Shown here: piece after piece, positions 13,481 through 22,104 of the stretch | How positions within the stretch are numbered: position 1 is the first letter of the stretch | How the letters are laid out: each line of letters starts with the position of its first letter | Source: a virus | Virus record (IMG/VR): IMGVR_UViG_3300000956_000089 | Location: 1 to 37,388 of that record | Length of the DNA: 37,388 bases | Reading direction: 5' to 3' (one strand) | Position numbers and translations under genes: made by a program | Notes under the pieces: generated by a model | Seen by the model: only the letters and a program-made list of their open reading frames with translations | The model's database searches: none | Told to the model about the DNA's origin: nothing

Positions 13481-13918
13481 TTGACAGTAGAAAAAGGGGA
13501 CTGGCAATCCAAATTCATTCAGAATTTGCGCCGCACGGGAAATGTCCGCGCGGCGTGTAAGGTTGCCAAGATTTCCCGCACGGCTGCCTACAACCACCGC
13601 AACACCGACAACGAGTTCAAAGCCGTCTGGGACGAAGCGCTAGAGGAAGCCTGTGATGATCTAGAGCTTGAGGCGCGCCGCCGTGCATTCAAGGGCGTCA
13701 AAGAGCCAGTCTACCAGGGGGGGAAGCTGGTCGGGTATGTCCAGAAGTACAGCGATACCCTGCTGATCTTCCTGCTGAAAGCGCACCGGCCCGAAAAATT
13801 CCGCGAGCGGTATGACGTGCAGCACAGTGGGGCCATCGTGACCGTGACGGCGGATGATATGGCGACGGCGCGGGCTGCCGTCCGGGAGTGGGAACGTGAG
13901 CGTTTCGGCTCTGAGTAA
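13481..13918 (+). CDS. terS: Terminase small subunit
   Basis: The 145-residue protein has an N-terminal HTH (RRTGNVRAACKVAKISRTAA) and the typical TerS region KEPVYQGGKLVGYVQKYSDT followed by LLIFLLKAHRPEKF. TerS binds the packaging site in phage DNA and loads TerL. It starts at TTG 13481, the first convincing start in frame, and overlaps the terL start by 23 bases. A 7-G run inside the gene is kept in frame. It is the first gene of the late operon. Confidence 0.88.
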   Translation: MTVEKGDWQSKFIQNLRRTGNVRAACKVAKISRTAAYNHRNTDNEFKAVWDEALEEACDDLELEARRRAFKGVKEPVYQGGKLVGYVQKYSDTLLIFLLKAHRPEKFRERYDVQHSGAIVTVTADDMATARAAVREWERERFGSE

Positions 13919-15350
13919 TGAGCAGCTCGAATGGCTGAAATGCAGCGAATCGCCTGCCTACTTCATTGATCGCTACTGCTGGGTCTATGACGCGGTAGCC
14001 GGTGAATGGCTGCGATTTGAGCTGTGGCCGGAGCAATTCCGCGCGCTGCAAACCATGACCAGCTATCTGCTGGTGATCGCTCTGAAGGCGCGACAGGTGG
14101 GTATGACGTGGCTGGCGCTGGGGTACGCCTTATGGGTGCTGTTGTTTCGCCCAGCTGCTACGGTGCTGCTTTTTTCGAAGCGTGACGATGAAGCGATTGA
14201 CCTGCTGGAATTCAGATTGAAGGGGATGTACCGGCGACTTCCGGCCTGGCTTCAGGCGCGTGCCGTCGAAGCGGACAGCAAGCATGAGCTGCTGCTATCG
14301 AATGGCTCGCGCGCGCTGGCCTTCCCGACCACCGCAGGCGACAGCTATACCGCTACGCTGGTGATCGGCGATGAATTCGATCTGGTTCCGGATCAGGCGC
14401 GGCTGCTGGCGGCGGTGAAACCCACTGTCGATAACGGCGGACAGATGATCCTGTTGAGCCGTCCAGACAAAAAGCGCCCCATGACTTCCTTTAAGCAGAT
14501 TTACCGCGCGGCCCGGCAGGGACTGAATCGCTGGGCGGCGATCTTCCTCGCGTGGACGGCACACCCAGGCCGCGATCAGGCGTGGTATGCCGAACAGCGC
14601 GCGGACATCCTGAGCCGGACAGCCTCGCTGGATGAGCTGTATGAGCAGTATCCGGAGACAGATACCCAGGCGCTGGCCCCGCGCACCTTAGACAAGCGCC
14701 TCGCGCCGGTCTGGTTGGAGCGCTGTTGGCAGGAGATCGCGCCACTGTTCGCGGTGGGCGATGAGGCTGATCCTCCGGCGGGTATCCCTGCGATTCCGGG
14801 GCTGCTGATCTGGCGGCTACCAGATCGGGGGCGTCGCTATGTGATCGGGGGCGACCCAGCCGAGGGCAACCCAACCAGCGATGACAGCGCGCTCACGGTG
14901 CTGGATCGGGATACTGGCGAAGAGGTTGCCAGCCTCGCCGGGAAGTTTCAACCCTCCGTGCTGGCGGCCCACGCCCATGCTATCGGGATGTACTTTAACC
15001 AGGCGGATGTGCTGATCGAGCGCAACAATCATGGTCATGCCGTCCTACTCTGGTTCAGGGAGCACTCTAAGCTCAAGCGGCTCGCAGGCCATGACGGGAA
15101 AGAGGGCTGGATGTCCAGCACGCTCGGCAAGGCAAAGCTGTATGACGCGGCGGCGGATGGGTTTCGCACTGGTGACACGGCGATCCATACCTTCGCTGCT
15201 ATGGTGCAGCTCCAAAGTATCGAAGGATCAACGCTGCGCGCGCCAGACGGTGAGGCGGATGATCGGGCGGATAGTTATGCGCTCGCTCTGGTTGCTCGCG
15301 CGATTAAGCCATCAGGAATACAAGGGGCACGGAACCCCTTTTACGGATAA
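13896..15350 (+). CDS. terL: Terminase large subunit (packaging ATPase/nuclease)
   Basis: The GTG at 13896 is chosen as start inside the end of terS. The 484-residue protein has a deviant Walker A (ALKARQVGMTW, about 62-72, with the lysine moved upstream, as in many TerL), Walker B plus catalytic Glu (VIGDE, 156-160), and an RNase H-like nuclease domain with GGDPAEGN (Asp320), DVLIERNN (371-378) and a late Asp near DDRADSY (455-461). It powers DNA translocation into the procapsid and cuts the concatemer. Length and motif order are normal. Confidence 0.93.
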   Translation: MSVSALSNEQLEWLKCSESPAYFIDRYCWVYDAVAGEWLRFELWPEQFRALQTMTSYLLVIALKARQVGMTWLALGYALWVLLFRPAATVLLFSKRDDEAIDLLEFRLKGMYRRLPAWLQARAVEADSKHELLLSNGSRALAFPTTAGDSYTATLVIGDEFDLVPDQARLLAAVKPTVDNGGQMILLSRPDKKRPMTSFKQIYRAARQGLNRWAAIFLAWTAHPGRDQAWYAEQRADILSRTASLDELYEQYPETDTQALAPRTLDKRLAPVWLERCWQEIAPLFAVGDEADPPAGIPAIPGLLIWRLPDRGRRYVIGGDPAEGNPTSDDSALTVLDRDTGEEVASLAGKFQPSVLAAHAHAIGMYFNQADVLIERNNHGHAVLLWFREHSKLKRLAGHDGKEGWMSSTLGKAKLYDAAADGFRTGDTAIHTFAAMVQLQSIEGSTLRAPDGEADDRADSYALALVARAIKPSGIQGARNPFYG

Positions 15351-15353
15351 ACG

Positions 15354-16877
15354 ATGCCATACGCACAGCGATACATCCCTGACTTGAATGGCAGCGAGGC
15401 GCGCACCATCGAAGCGGCCTTCGATGAAGAACGGCGCGCGCGGTCGGCTGTGCATCAGGTGGCATGGAACTACTACGACGGCAAGCACCGCGAACCGCTC
15501 AAGCCAGACGGCACCGGCACGAATGACAACCTGATTATCAACCGGGTAGAGAGTGTTGTTGATAAGGACGTGGCTGCCAACGTCGGGGTGGATGATGCCG
15601 GTGTCGTCAAAGGGGTTCACTTTGACATCGTAGATCAGCCTGATGAACAGGGCTTTGTCGGGCGGGTCATGCGCGCCGCCCGCCGGATCATACGGAAGCC
15701 AGAGCAGGTGAGCAGAGATCAGGCCTATCTAGATGCTGTGTGGCGCGCCAACAAATCCGCGCTGCTGCTGCTGGATGCCCTGACGAATGGCTCCATCATG
15801 GGGCATGTGTTTATCAAGATCGTGCCAGAGGGTCGCGAAACCGATGACGGTATAAGTGTCCCCCGGCTGATCAACCTGCACGCCAGCAATGTGACGGTCT
15901 TCTGGGATCAGGCAGATGTTGAGCGGGTGCTGTGGTATCGGATTGAGTTCGGCGAGGATTACCACAAGACCCGGCAAGACATTGTGCGCGAAGTCGATGA
16001 GGATGGATCGGACGGCGTGCGCTGGCTGATCCTTAATTACTCGAATGTCAGTGGGCGATGGGAGCTGACCAGCGAAGATGTGTGGGCGTATTCATGGCCG
16101 CCCATCATTGACTGGAAGAACTTGCCCGCGCCCAATCAATACTATGGCAAGGCCGACGTAGGCAAGATCGGACGGCTGAACGACGGCTTGAATTTCCTAC
16201 TGTCGAACATGCAGCGAATTCTCAAGCACCATGCACACCCAAAGACCATTGCCACCGGAGTCGGGGCGAGCGGTATCGAGGCAACGGCGGTCGATGGGCT
16301 GTGGGCAATCGGTGCGGCTGAGGCGAAGGTCTACAACCTTGAGATGCAGAGCGATCTGGCCTCCACCATGAGCCTTGCCGAATTGGTGGATCGCACCATC
16401 TACGACCTGAGCCGTGTGGTCAATCTGGCGCAGCTCGAAAGCCTGAACACGATCACTAATTTTGTGATGCGCGTTCGCTTTCATGATGCGCTGGGCAAGC
16501 TCGGTGTGAAGCGGCTGCTGGCAGGGGAAGCGCTGCAAAGGCTGTGCCGCCATCTGCTGGAATTGGGCGGCTTTAACCCGCGCGTGATGATCAATGTCGT
16601 CTGGCCTGACCCACTGCCCACCGATTTAGGGCAGCTCGCGCAAGCGTTGGAGTCCTTCACGCGCATTGGCCTTAGCAATGAGACTGCCTTAGAGCGCGCC
16701 GGGTTTGACCCGGATCAGGAAGCAAAACGCAAAGCAGAGCAGATGCAGAACCTGCCTCAGCCCTTGCGTGATGCGATGCAATCAAACAACAACCAGCCAG
16801 CGCAGGACGGCGACACGCCAGATGAGCCTGCCATGATGAATAGAAACAATGCGCTTGAAGCGCAGAGGAGATCGTAA
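15354..16877 (+). CDS. Portal protein (SPP1 gp6-like)
   Basis: The 507-residue protein directly follows terL. The N-terminal part (AWNYYDGKHREPL, NDNLIINRVESVVDKDVAAN) and the central part (WELTSEDVWAYSWPPIIDW, LNDGLNFLLSNMQRILKHHA) match SPP1-type portals, which form the dodecameric DNA channel at one capsid vertex. The C-terminal tail is polar and Gln/Asn-rich (QSNNNQPAQDGDTPDEPAMM). Order terL-portal-scaffold-capsid is standard. No MuF-like gene is seen after it. Confidence 0.9.
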   Translation: MPYAQRYIPDLNGSEARTIEAAFDEERRARSAVHQVAWNYYDGKHREPLKPDGTGTNDNLIINRVESVVDKDVAANVGVDDAGVVKGVHFDIVDQPDEQGFVGRVMRAARRIIRKPEQVSRDQAYLDAVWRANKSALLLLDALTNGSIMGHVFIKIVPEGRETDDGISVPRLINLHASNVTVFWDQADVERVLWYRIEFGEDYHKTRQDIVREVDEDGSDGVRWLILNYSNVSGRWELTSEDVWAYSWPPIIDWKNLPAPNQYYGKADVGKIGRLNDGLNFLLSNMQRILKHHAHPKTIATGVGASGIEATAVDGLWAIGAAEAKVYNLEMQSDLASTMSLAELVDRTIYDLSRVVNLAQLESLNTITNFVMRVRFHDALGKLGVKRLLAGEALQRLCRHLLELGGFNPRVMINVVWPDPLPTDLGQLAQALESFTRIGLSNETALERAGFDPDQEAKRKAEQMQNLPQPLRDAMQSNNNQPAQDGDTPDEPAMMNRNNALEAQRRS

Positions 16878-16878
16878 C

Positions 16879-17562
16879 ATGACGCTGCCCAATCAGCCCC
16901 CGATGGGCGATCCGCAGACCACTCCGGTACCGGGCATGACGCCCGATCCATCTGTGCCGCCCACCGCTGGGCAGCAGCCGCAGGAACCTACTCCCCAGCC
17001 GACGCAGGGGGATATGTTCCCGCGCGAATACGTTGAGCAGCTTCGACACGAGGCCGCCGAGCGTCGCCAGCAAAACAAAGATCTCAAGGCGCAGCTCGAT
17101 CAGCTTCAAGCTATGCTGCAAAAGACTCTGGGCGTTGATCCTGCTGCGCCGTCCGATCAGGTACAGGCTACCCTCGGACAAGTGGCGGATCTGCAAAAGA
17201 AGTTTGAGCAGGCGCAGACTAAGCAGCGTGATAGCGAGCTGCGCGCGGTTGTGATCGCCGAGGCTGCTAAAGTGGGGGTTGCCGATCCGATGGATGCGGT
17301 ACGGCTAGCCGACTTGACCAAAATCGAATTCAAAGACGATGGCACCATCATCGGAGTAGACGAAGCGGTTAAGGCGTTGGTGGAAGCCAAGCCGTATCTG
17401 CTCAGGCAGCAGACTCCGCACGCTCGGCCCGGCAATCCAGGCCCCACCAACCCGGCAGGCGGCGCGCCGCAAGGTCCGCCTCAGTGGGCGGTGGATATGT
17501 TTCGGCCTGGCATGGGCGCAAGTATCGGTGATGGCGGTGTCGCCTACAAGGGCACTGAATAG
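16879..17562 (+). CDS. Capsid scaffold protein
   Basis: GAGGAG precedes the ATG at 16879. The 227-residue protein has a Pro/Gln-rich N-terminus and a central coiled coil (about 52-125; EYVEQLRHEAAERRQQNKDL, ...DLQKKFEQAQTKQRD). A short globular part near 130-180 is followed by a Gly/Pro-rich tail. This build and its position between portal and major capsid genes are typical of scaffolding proteins, which guide capsid assembly and are then removed. Confidence 0.85.
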   Translation: MTLPNQPPMGDPQTTPVPGMTPDPSVPPTAGQQPQEPTPQPTQGDMFPREYVEQLRHEAAERRQQNKDLKAQLDQLQAMLQKTLGVDPAAPSDQVQATLGQVADLQKKFEQAQTKQRDSELRAVVIAEAAKVGVADPMDAVRLADLTKIEFKDDGTIIGVDEAVKALVEAKPYLLRQQTPHARPGNPGPTNPAGGAPQGPPQWAVDMFRPGMGASIGDGGVAYKGTE

Positions 17563-17572
17563 GAGTTAGTCC

Positions 17573-18433
17573 ATGACCACAGGATCAAGCCGTTACGCGG
17601 ATATATCCACTCTGATCAATGACATCAGAGAGGGAGCTGTATTCGCAGCGCGGCAGCAGAATTTACTGGTACCCACTGTCACGGTTTTTCGCGACACGAT
17701 GGGTATGAATCCGCGCAAGAATTCCCAGTATGGCACGCTGGCTGTTCGCTCTCTGGCAGAGGGCGAAGATCGCGTTGCCTCTCAGTTCAACCGGACGGCG
17801 CTCTCCACCCTGACCCCCGCCAGCTACGGCGATCAGGTGCTGCTGACCGATCAGCGCCTCGCGACCGATGACCAAAACGTTCGCGCCGATGCTGCGATGG
17901 AGATGAGTGCGGCGGTGTCTCAGGCTGTTGACGAGGCTATCGCGGATAACTTCCCCAGCTTGACGGGCGGCACGATTGGTAGCGCGGGCAGCACCATCCT
18001 TTGGAGTAGCATTATCGCCGCCCGCGCGCTGGCGCATGGACTGAAGATCCCTGGCCCATACTGGTGCGCGCTGCACCCGTATCAGTGGAATCACCTGCTG
18101 CAATCGGCACTAACCGACAGCACAGCACAGATCAGCAACGCCCCGATCTTCCAGGATCGGCTCACGTCGAACTACTTCATGAGCACGCTGTTCAATGATG
18201 TGTTCTTCGTGATTACGCCATCGGTCGATGTGGACAGCAGCGACGATGCCACCGGCGCATTCTACAACCGGATGGCGATGGCCTATGACGAGCGCAAGGG
18301 CTTCTATATCGAGCCAGAGCGCGACGGCAGCCGGGAATCGTGGGAGCTGAACTATGGGCTGTGGTATGCCACCGGCGTCTGGCGGCCCGCCTTCGGGATC
18401 AAGCTCATCGGCGACGCAGCTACGCCAAGCTAA
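17573..18433 (+). CDS. Major capsid protein (HK97 fold, inferred)
   Basis: The 286-residue protein lies after the scaffold gene, the usual capsid position, with AGGAG just upstream. Features typical of phage coat proteins include the N-terminal helix region (DISTLINDIREGAVFAARQQ), the central VSQAVDEAIADNFPSL, the P-domain-like WCALHPYQWNHLLQS, and a C-terminal GLWYATGVWRPAFGIKLIGD. No protease gene or long cleavable N-arm is evident, so scaffolding is by the separate protein. Identity rests on position and general likeness. Confidence 0.82.
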   Translation: MTTGSSRYADISTLINDIREGAVFAARQQNLLVPTVTVFRDTMGMNPRKNSQYGTLAVRSLAEGEDRVASQFNRTALSTLTPASYGDQVLLTDQRLATDDQNVRADAAMEMSAAVSQAVDEAIADNFPSLTGGTIGSAGSTILWSSIIAARALAHGLKIPGPYWCALHPYQWNHLLQSALTDSTAQISNAPIFQDRLTSNYFMSTLFNDVFFVITPSVDVDSSDDATGAFYNRMAMAYDERKGFYIEPERDGSRESWELNYGLWYATGVWRPAFGIKLIGDAATPS

Positions 18434-18457
18434 GGCGAGGGGAGAGGAAATAACACA

Positions 18458-18871
18458 ATGGCAAGTCCAAACGATGTGAAGGTCATCTCCTACCAGCTCG
18501 CCAATACGGCAAATGACTGGCAGGGGGATACCGTAGTGGGGCATGTGTTCAAGGCCCCCGAAGCGGCGGATGGCGGCGGGATTTATATCCTGCGTGCCTA
18601 CTATATCGATCAGGCCGCCCATGGCGCTGGCACAGCGTTCATTCTGCGCCTGGTCAACTACGGGACGGCGGGCACGCTGTCCGAGGGCACGATTGGCACG
18701 GTTGGCGGCACGGCTGATCCCGTTGCGGCAGGCGTGCCGGAAGCGTTCACGCTCACAGCAGCCCAGCAGTATGTGGACGCTGGCGAGTGGGTGGTGCTGG
18801 AAAAGGATGAAACCAACTCCAGCGATCCCACGCGCGGTTGTGTCGTGATCGAATACCTGATCGGTCAGTAA
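18458..18871 (+). CDS. Probable head decoration or minor capsid protein
   Basis: The 137-residue, Ala/Gly/Thr-rich beta protein directly follows the capsid gene. The sequence (GHVFKAPEAADGGGIYILRA, AFILRLVNYGTAG, GCVVIEYLI) suggests a compact beta sandwich. Position and size suit a decoration or head-stabilising protein, but no family is recognised. A terminator-like hairpin follows, before the glycosyltransferase island. Confidence 0.6.
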   Translation: MASPNDVKVISYQLANTANDWQGDTVVGHVFKAPEAADGGGIYILRAYYIDQAAHGAGTAFILRLVNYGTAGTLSEGTIGTVGGTADPVAAGVPEAFTLTAAQQYVDAGEWVVLEKDETNSSDPTRGCVVIEYLIGQ

Positions 18872-18891
18872 CCGACCGGGCAAAGGAAATC

Positions 18892-18912
18892 GGGGAGGGT
18901 TGATCCCTCCCC
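18892..18912 (+). terminator. Rho-independent terminator-like hairpin before the glycosyltransferase island
   Basis: GGGGAGGG (18892-18899) pairs with CCCTCCCC (18905-18912) around TTGAT and is followed by TTT. It lies about 20 bases after the stop of the preceding gene and just before the Shine-Dalgarno sequence of the first glycosyltransferase. It probably lowers expression of what follows relative to the capsid protein. Confidence 0.65.
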
Positions 18913-18925
18913 TTTCGAGGAACGC

Positions 18926-20128
18926 ATGAAAATTCTCTGGCACAGCAATGCCCCCTGGACACCAACGGGCTACGGCAATCAGACCGACACCTTTATCTGG
19001 CGGCTGCGCGATGCGCTCAAGCACGAGATAACCGTTTCCTGCTTCTATGGGCTGGACGGCGCGCCGATGGTGATCAACGGCATGACGATGCTCCCTAAAG
19101 GGCGTGATGCCTATGGGCTGGACACGCTTCAGGCCAATACAGAGTACATCGGGGCGGATGTGGTGATCACCCTGATGGATGTATGGGTGTTTCCAGCGCA
19201 GGTGACCAGTAATGTACGCTGGTGCCCCTGGTTCCCCATCGATCACGATCCTGCCCCGCCGGGCGTGCTTCAGGCGCTTCAGTCAGCGTTTATGCCGATT
19301 GCATACAGCAAATTCGGGCTGCGCAAGCTGGAAGAAGCGGGGATGAAGGCGCTGTACGTGCCGCACGGTATCGACACGAATACCTATAAGCCCATTGATC
19401 AGAAGGTGGCCCGCGAAGCGATGGGCGCGCCAAAGGATGTATTCCTGGTCGGGATTGTGGCAGCCAATAAGGGCGTACCCAGCCGTAAGGCATTCGATCA
19501 GCAGATCCGGGCGCTTGCTGCGTTCCACAAAAAGCACCCTGACAGCATGTTGTATCTGCACACCGACATGATGGGGCTGATCGGTGAGGATCTGGGCAGC
19601 ATCATTGTGGATGCGGGCTTGCCCCCAACGGCAGTTGCGACGCCGCCTGTCTATCGCTATGCGATGGGGATGCTCGGCAAGGATTACATGGCGCACCTCT
19701 ACAGCAGCTTCGATGTGCTTATGAATTGCTCGCGCGGTGAGGGCTTCGGTGTGCCCATCGTGGAAGCGCAGGCGTGTGGCGTGCCGGTGATCGTGGGGGA
19801 TTACACCTCCATGCCTGAGCTGGTCTTCGCAGGGTGGACGGTTGGTTACTCGGACAAGTTCCGCTCACAGGAAAGCTACCAGTTTGTACCCTCGGTAAAT
19901 GAAATGGTAGACGCCCTGGAACTTGCCTATGAAATGAAGGGCAATCAGGCGATGCGAGCGCAGGCCCGCACGGGCGCGCTGGAATACGACGCGGATCGGG
20001 TGACACAGGTGTACTGGAAGCCTGCGCTGGAAACGATTGCCGCCAAGCTCAATGCAGGGCGTGAGCGTCTCAAGCCAGTCGTAATTGAGTCGAAGGCTCC
20101 GATGTCGGAGCAGGCAGCGGCAGACTGA
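18926..20128 (+). CDS. Glycosyltransferase family 4-like protein (GT-B)
   Basis: The 400-residue protein begins MKILWHSNAPWTPTGYGNQT, the N-terminal GT-B start. It has the linker phrase VPHGIDTNTYKP and the C-terminal donor-site motif NCSRGEGFGVPIVEAQACGV with the E-x7-E pattern (EGFGVPIVE), followed by PVIVGDYTSMPEL. It should transfer a sugar from a nucleotide-sugar donor; acceptor unknown. GAGG precedes the ATG. It opens a 3.7-kb island between the capsid and connector genes and is coupled to the next gene by TGATG. Confidence 0.85.
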   Translation: MKILWHSNAPWTPTGYGNQTDTFIWRLRDALKHEITVSCFYGLDGAPMVINGMTMLPKGRDAYGLDTLQANTEYIGADVVITLMDVWVFPAQVTSNVRWCPWFPIDHDPAPPGVLQALQSAFMPIAYSKFGLRKLEEAGMKALYVPHGIDTNTYKPIDQKVAREAMGAPKDVFLVGIVAANKGVPSRKAFDQQIRALAAFHKKHPDSMLYLHTDMMGLIGEDLGSIIVDAGLPPTAVATPPVYRYAMGMLGKDYMAHLYSSFDVLMNCSRGEGFGVPIVEAQACGVPVIVGDYTSMPELVFAGWTVGYSDKFRSQESYQFVPSVNEMVDALELAYEMKGNQAMRAQARTGALEYDADRVTQVYWKPALETIAAKLNAGRERLKPVVIESKAPMSEQAAAD

Positions 20129-20844
20129 TGAAACAGCCCGATGTGTCTGTGTTGATGGCAGTGCGTAATGGCTTGACGGCCTATCCAGACGGAATGCTGT
20201 CTCGTGTGATTGATCAAACTTTGCAAGAAGAGAATGTTGAACTCTGCATTGTAGATGACTGCTCTACCGATGATACCCGCGTATGGTTGTTGAGTTCGCT
20301 CGATAAAACCAGGGGGCGTTTTTATCATCTTCACGAACGACGCGGCCCAGCGGCTGCTTATCAAGATGCTACCCATCTGGCGACCGGGCGCTACATCATT
20401 CTTCAGAGTGTACGGAGCTGGTATGAGCCGGGCGCACTCAAGGCGATGGCTGAAGCTCTTGATAGTCATCCGGAGGTTGGGTTTGTCTATGGGCAGACGC
20501 GCTATCACGGGGCAAGTGAGCACATACACGTGCCGCCGCCTTTCATTAAACAGCGCTTCTTCCACAACTTCGATTCGCTGTTTGGGTATATGTATCGGTG
20601 CGAGGCGCTCGACGCAGGCTGCGAGTATGTGAGCTATTTGGAGAAGGACGGCAATCCTATCGATATTGCCGACTATGACTTCGCGATGCAGCTCATTGTA
20701 AAGATGGGATGGTCAGGGCTGGCACTGAGAGATCGCCTCTGCCTTCATTACTACTACAGCGGGCAGGGGCAGCAGACTGCTCTGGTGCATCGGCATCAGC
20801 ACGAGATTGACGCGATCTTCAGAGAGCGATGGGGGACAGCGTGA
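20128..20844 (+). CDS. Glycosyltransferase family 2-like protein lacking a clear DXD motif
   Basis: The 238-residue protein has the GT-A start DVSVLMAVRNG (5-15) and the family's VDDCSTDDT (42-50). Further on are HERRGPAAAYQDATHLATGR and YIILQSVRSWYEPGAL. In active family-2 enzymes the segment before WYEPGAL is normally D-x-D-D or similar; here it reads SVRS (94-97). So metal-dependent catalysis may be lost, or another acid may serve. It starts by overlap with the preceding glycosyltransferase stop and ends overlapping the next gene as GTGA. Confidence 0.8.
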   Translation: MKQPDVSVLMAVRNGLTAYPDGMLSRVIDQTLQEENVELCIVDDCSTDDTRVWLLSSLDKTRGRFYHLHERRGPAAAYQDATHLATGRYIILQSVRSWYEPGALKAMAEALDSHPEVGFVYGQTRYHGASEHIHVPPPFIKQRFFHNFDSLFGYMYRCEALDAGCEYVSYLEKDGNPIDIADYDFAMQLIVKMGWSGLALRDRLCLHYYYSGQGQQTALVHRHQHEIDAIFRERWGTA

Positions 20845-21206
20845 CAGTGCTTAAGTTTAGCGGCGTTTTGAATATCAAGTCGTCGGGCGATCCCGGCGGC
20901 GAGGTGTTTATCGGTGAACGCGACGTTTTTGCAGAGGTTTCAGAGGTGTTTGCCGATGGAACGAGGGTGTATGTGGCGCTGGCGGACGAATATTTTGATG
21001 GCGACCTGTACGCCGAAGATGGTATCCAGGGTTACAGCGAGTGGACACCTGGCGAGGCGTGCCAGCTAAAAATTGGCAAACATGATTTAGTGCAAAGGCT
21101 TGACGATATTTTTTGGAAAGCTGCACCCCGCGATGTCGCTGTCACGCTATGGGTTGCGGATGAGCCAGTAAACACACTTGAAGACAACAAGGATCGTGAC
21201 GAATGA
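20841..21206 (+). CDS. Hypothetical protein within the glycosyltransferase island
   Basis: The GTG at 20841 overlaps the previous stop (GTGA) and is preferred over an in-frame ATG at 20829. The protein has about 121 residues, is acidic and beta-rich (LKFSGVLNIKSSGDPGGEVF, VYVALADEYFDGDLYAEDG), and ends in a charged tail (NTLEDNKDRDE). No family is recognised. Somewhat lower GC than the late genes around it. It overlaps the next start by four bases, so it is co-translated with the sugar-transfer genes. Confidence 0.6.
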   Translation: MTVLKFSGVLNIKSSGDPGGEVFIGERDVFAEVSEVFADGTRVYVALADEYFDGDLYAEDGIQGYSEWTPGEACQLKIGKHDLVQRLDDIFWKAAPRDVAVTLWVADEPVNTLEDNKDRDE

Positions 21207-21982
21207 TGCGCGTTGGCTGGCTGGCGGACAAACCCGATTACAAGGGCGGCGCGGAACTGGAAGCCGAGCGGCTGATCGCCTGTGCTCCATCGGGGATAGA
21301 GATAATCCCGTGCCCGCCGGGGCGGATCGTGGCGGATGTGGATGTGTATGTCATTCACAACTGCTTCGACTATGACCGCACGATCATTGGCACGCTCTCT
21401 CAGAAGCCCGTGATCAAGCGCATTCATGATGTCTGGCTCGCAGGCAATATGGACCTGCGGCGCTGGCTGCTAGCGCACAGCAAAGTCCTGCTGTTTTCCA
21501 GCCCACTTCATTTAGAGGTGTTCAAGTGGCAGGTGAGCGCGCCGATCCGCCTGATCCCCAGCGCGATAGATACCACATCATTCGAGGTGCTCAAGCCCAA
21601 TGGTCGCACCGGGGCGTGTTGGATCGGGCGGATGGTAGACGGCAAGGGGATTCTGGAAGCGGCGGCGTGGGCCAAGATGGAGGGCTTGACTCTCGACTTG
21701 TACGGCTTCCCGCGCATTAACAACCTGCCCGCGCCCATTCGCTACTGTGGCGAGCTGCCCCCGGAGGCAGTTGCTAGCACGCTGGCGCAGTATCAAACCT
21801 TCGTGTTCCTGCCTGAGCAACCTGAGCCGTATGCGCGGACGGCGGTTGAGGCGTGGCTCGCTGGGTGCAAGCTGGTGATCAACGGCAATGTAGGCGCGCG
21901 GTGGTGGATCGAAAAGCACCCTGAGCAAATCCCCCAGGCGGCGAGCCTGTTCTGGGAAACGGTTACAAGGGCAGTGAACTGA
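21203..21982 (+). CDS. Short glycosyltransferase-like protein (GT-B type)
   Basis: The 259-residue protein begins MMRVGWLADKPDYKGGAELE, a GT-B N-terminus. It has LIPSAIDTTSF, then GRTGACWIGRMVDGKGILEA, and a donor-site-like end (FVFLPEQPEPYARTAVEAWL), where the second Glu pairs with one upstream in GT4 style. It is shorter than usual GT4 enzymes, mainly in the N-terminal domain. It ends in TGATG shared with a small ORF. Substrate unknown. Confidence 0.75.
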   Translation: MMRVGWLADKPDYKGGAELEAERLIACAPSGIEIIPCPPGRIVADVDVYVIHNCFDYDRTIIGTLSQKPVIKRIHDVWLAGNMDLRRWLLAHSKVLLFSSPLHLEVFKWQVSAPIRLIPSAIDTTSFEVLKPNGRTGACWIGRMVDGKGILEAAAWAKMEGLTLDLYGFPRINNLPAPIRYCGELPPEAVASTLAQYQTFVFLPEQPEPYARTAVEAWLAGCKLVINGNVGARWWIEKHPEQIPQAASLFWETVTRAVN

Positions 21983-22104
21983 TGTTTGAGGCATGGCCCG
22001 CCAACTATCGCTATGCCGTGCTGCTGTATTGGGCGCGGCGACGGGGCAACCAGGCGGCCCCTGGTTACTGCTGGCGAAGCACTCGCCGTCCGAGGGTGAA
22101 CTGA
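21982..22104 (+). CDS. Possible 40-residue peptide gene between two TGATG overlaps
   Basis: An ATG overlaps the stop of the upstream glycosyltransferase (TGATG, 21980-21984), and the stop of this ORF overlaps the methyltransferase ATG (TGATG, 22102-22106). The predicted peptide starts MFEAWPANYRYAVLLYWARR and ends in a basic tail. Two back-to-back coupling signals support real translation. Alternatively, it is a frameshifted remnant of an N-terminal extension of the methyltransferase, whose frame is also open upstream (PWLLLAKHSPSEGELM). Confidence 0.45.
   Translation: MFEAWPANYRYAVLLYWARRRGNQAAPGYCWRSTRRPRVN

Noticed and set aside
18110-19246. Leftward open frame of about 378 codons
   Set aside because: Antisense to the capsid, decoration and glycosyltransferase genes, with no recognisable domain.
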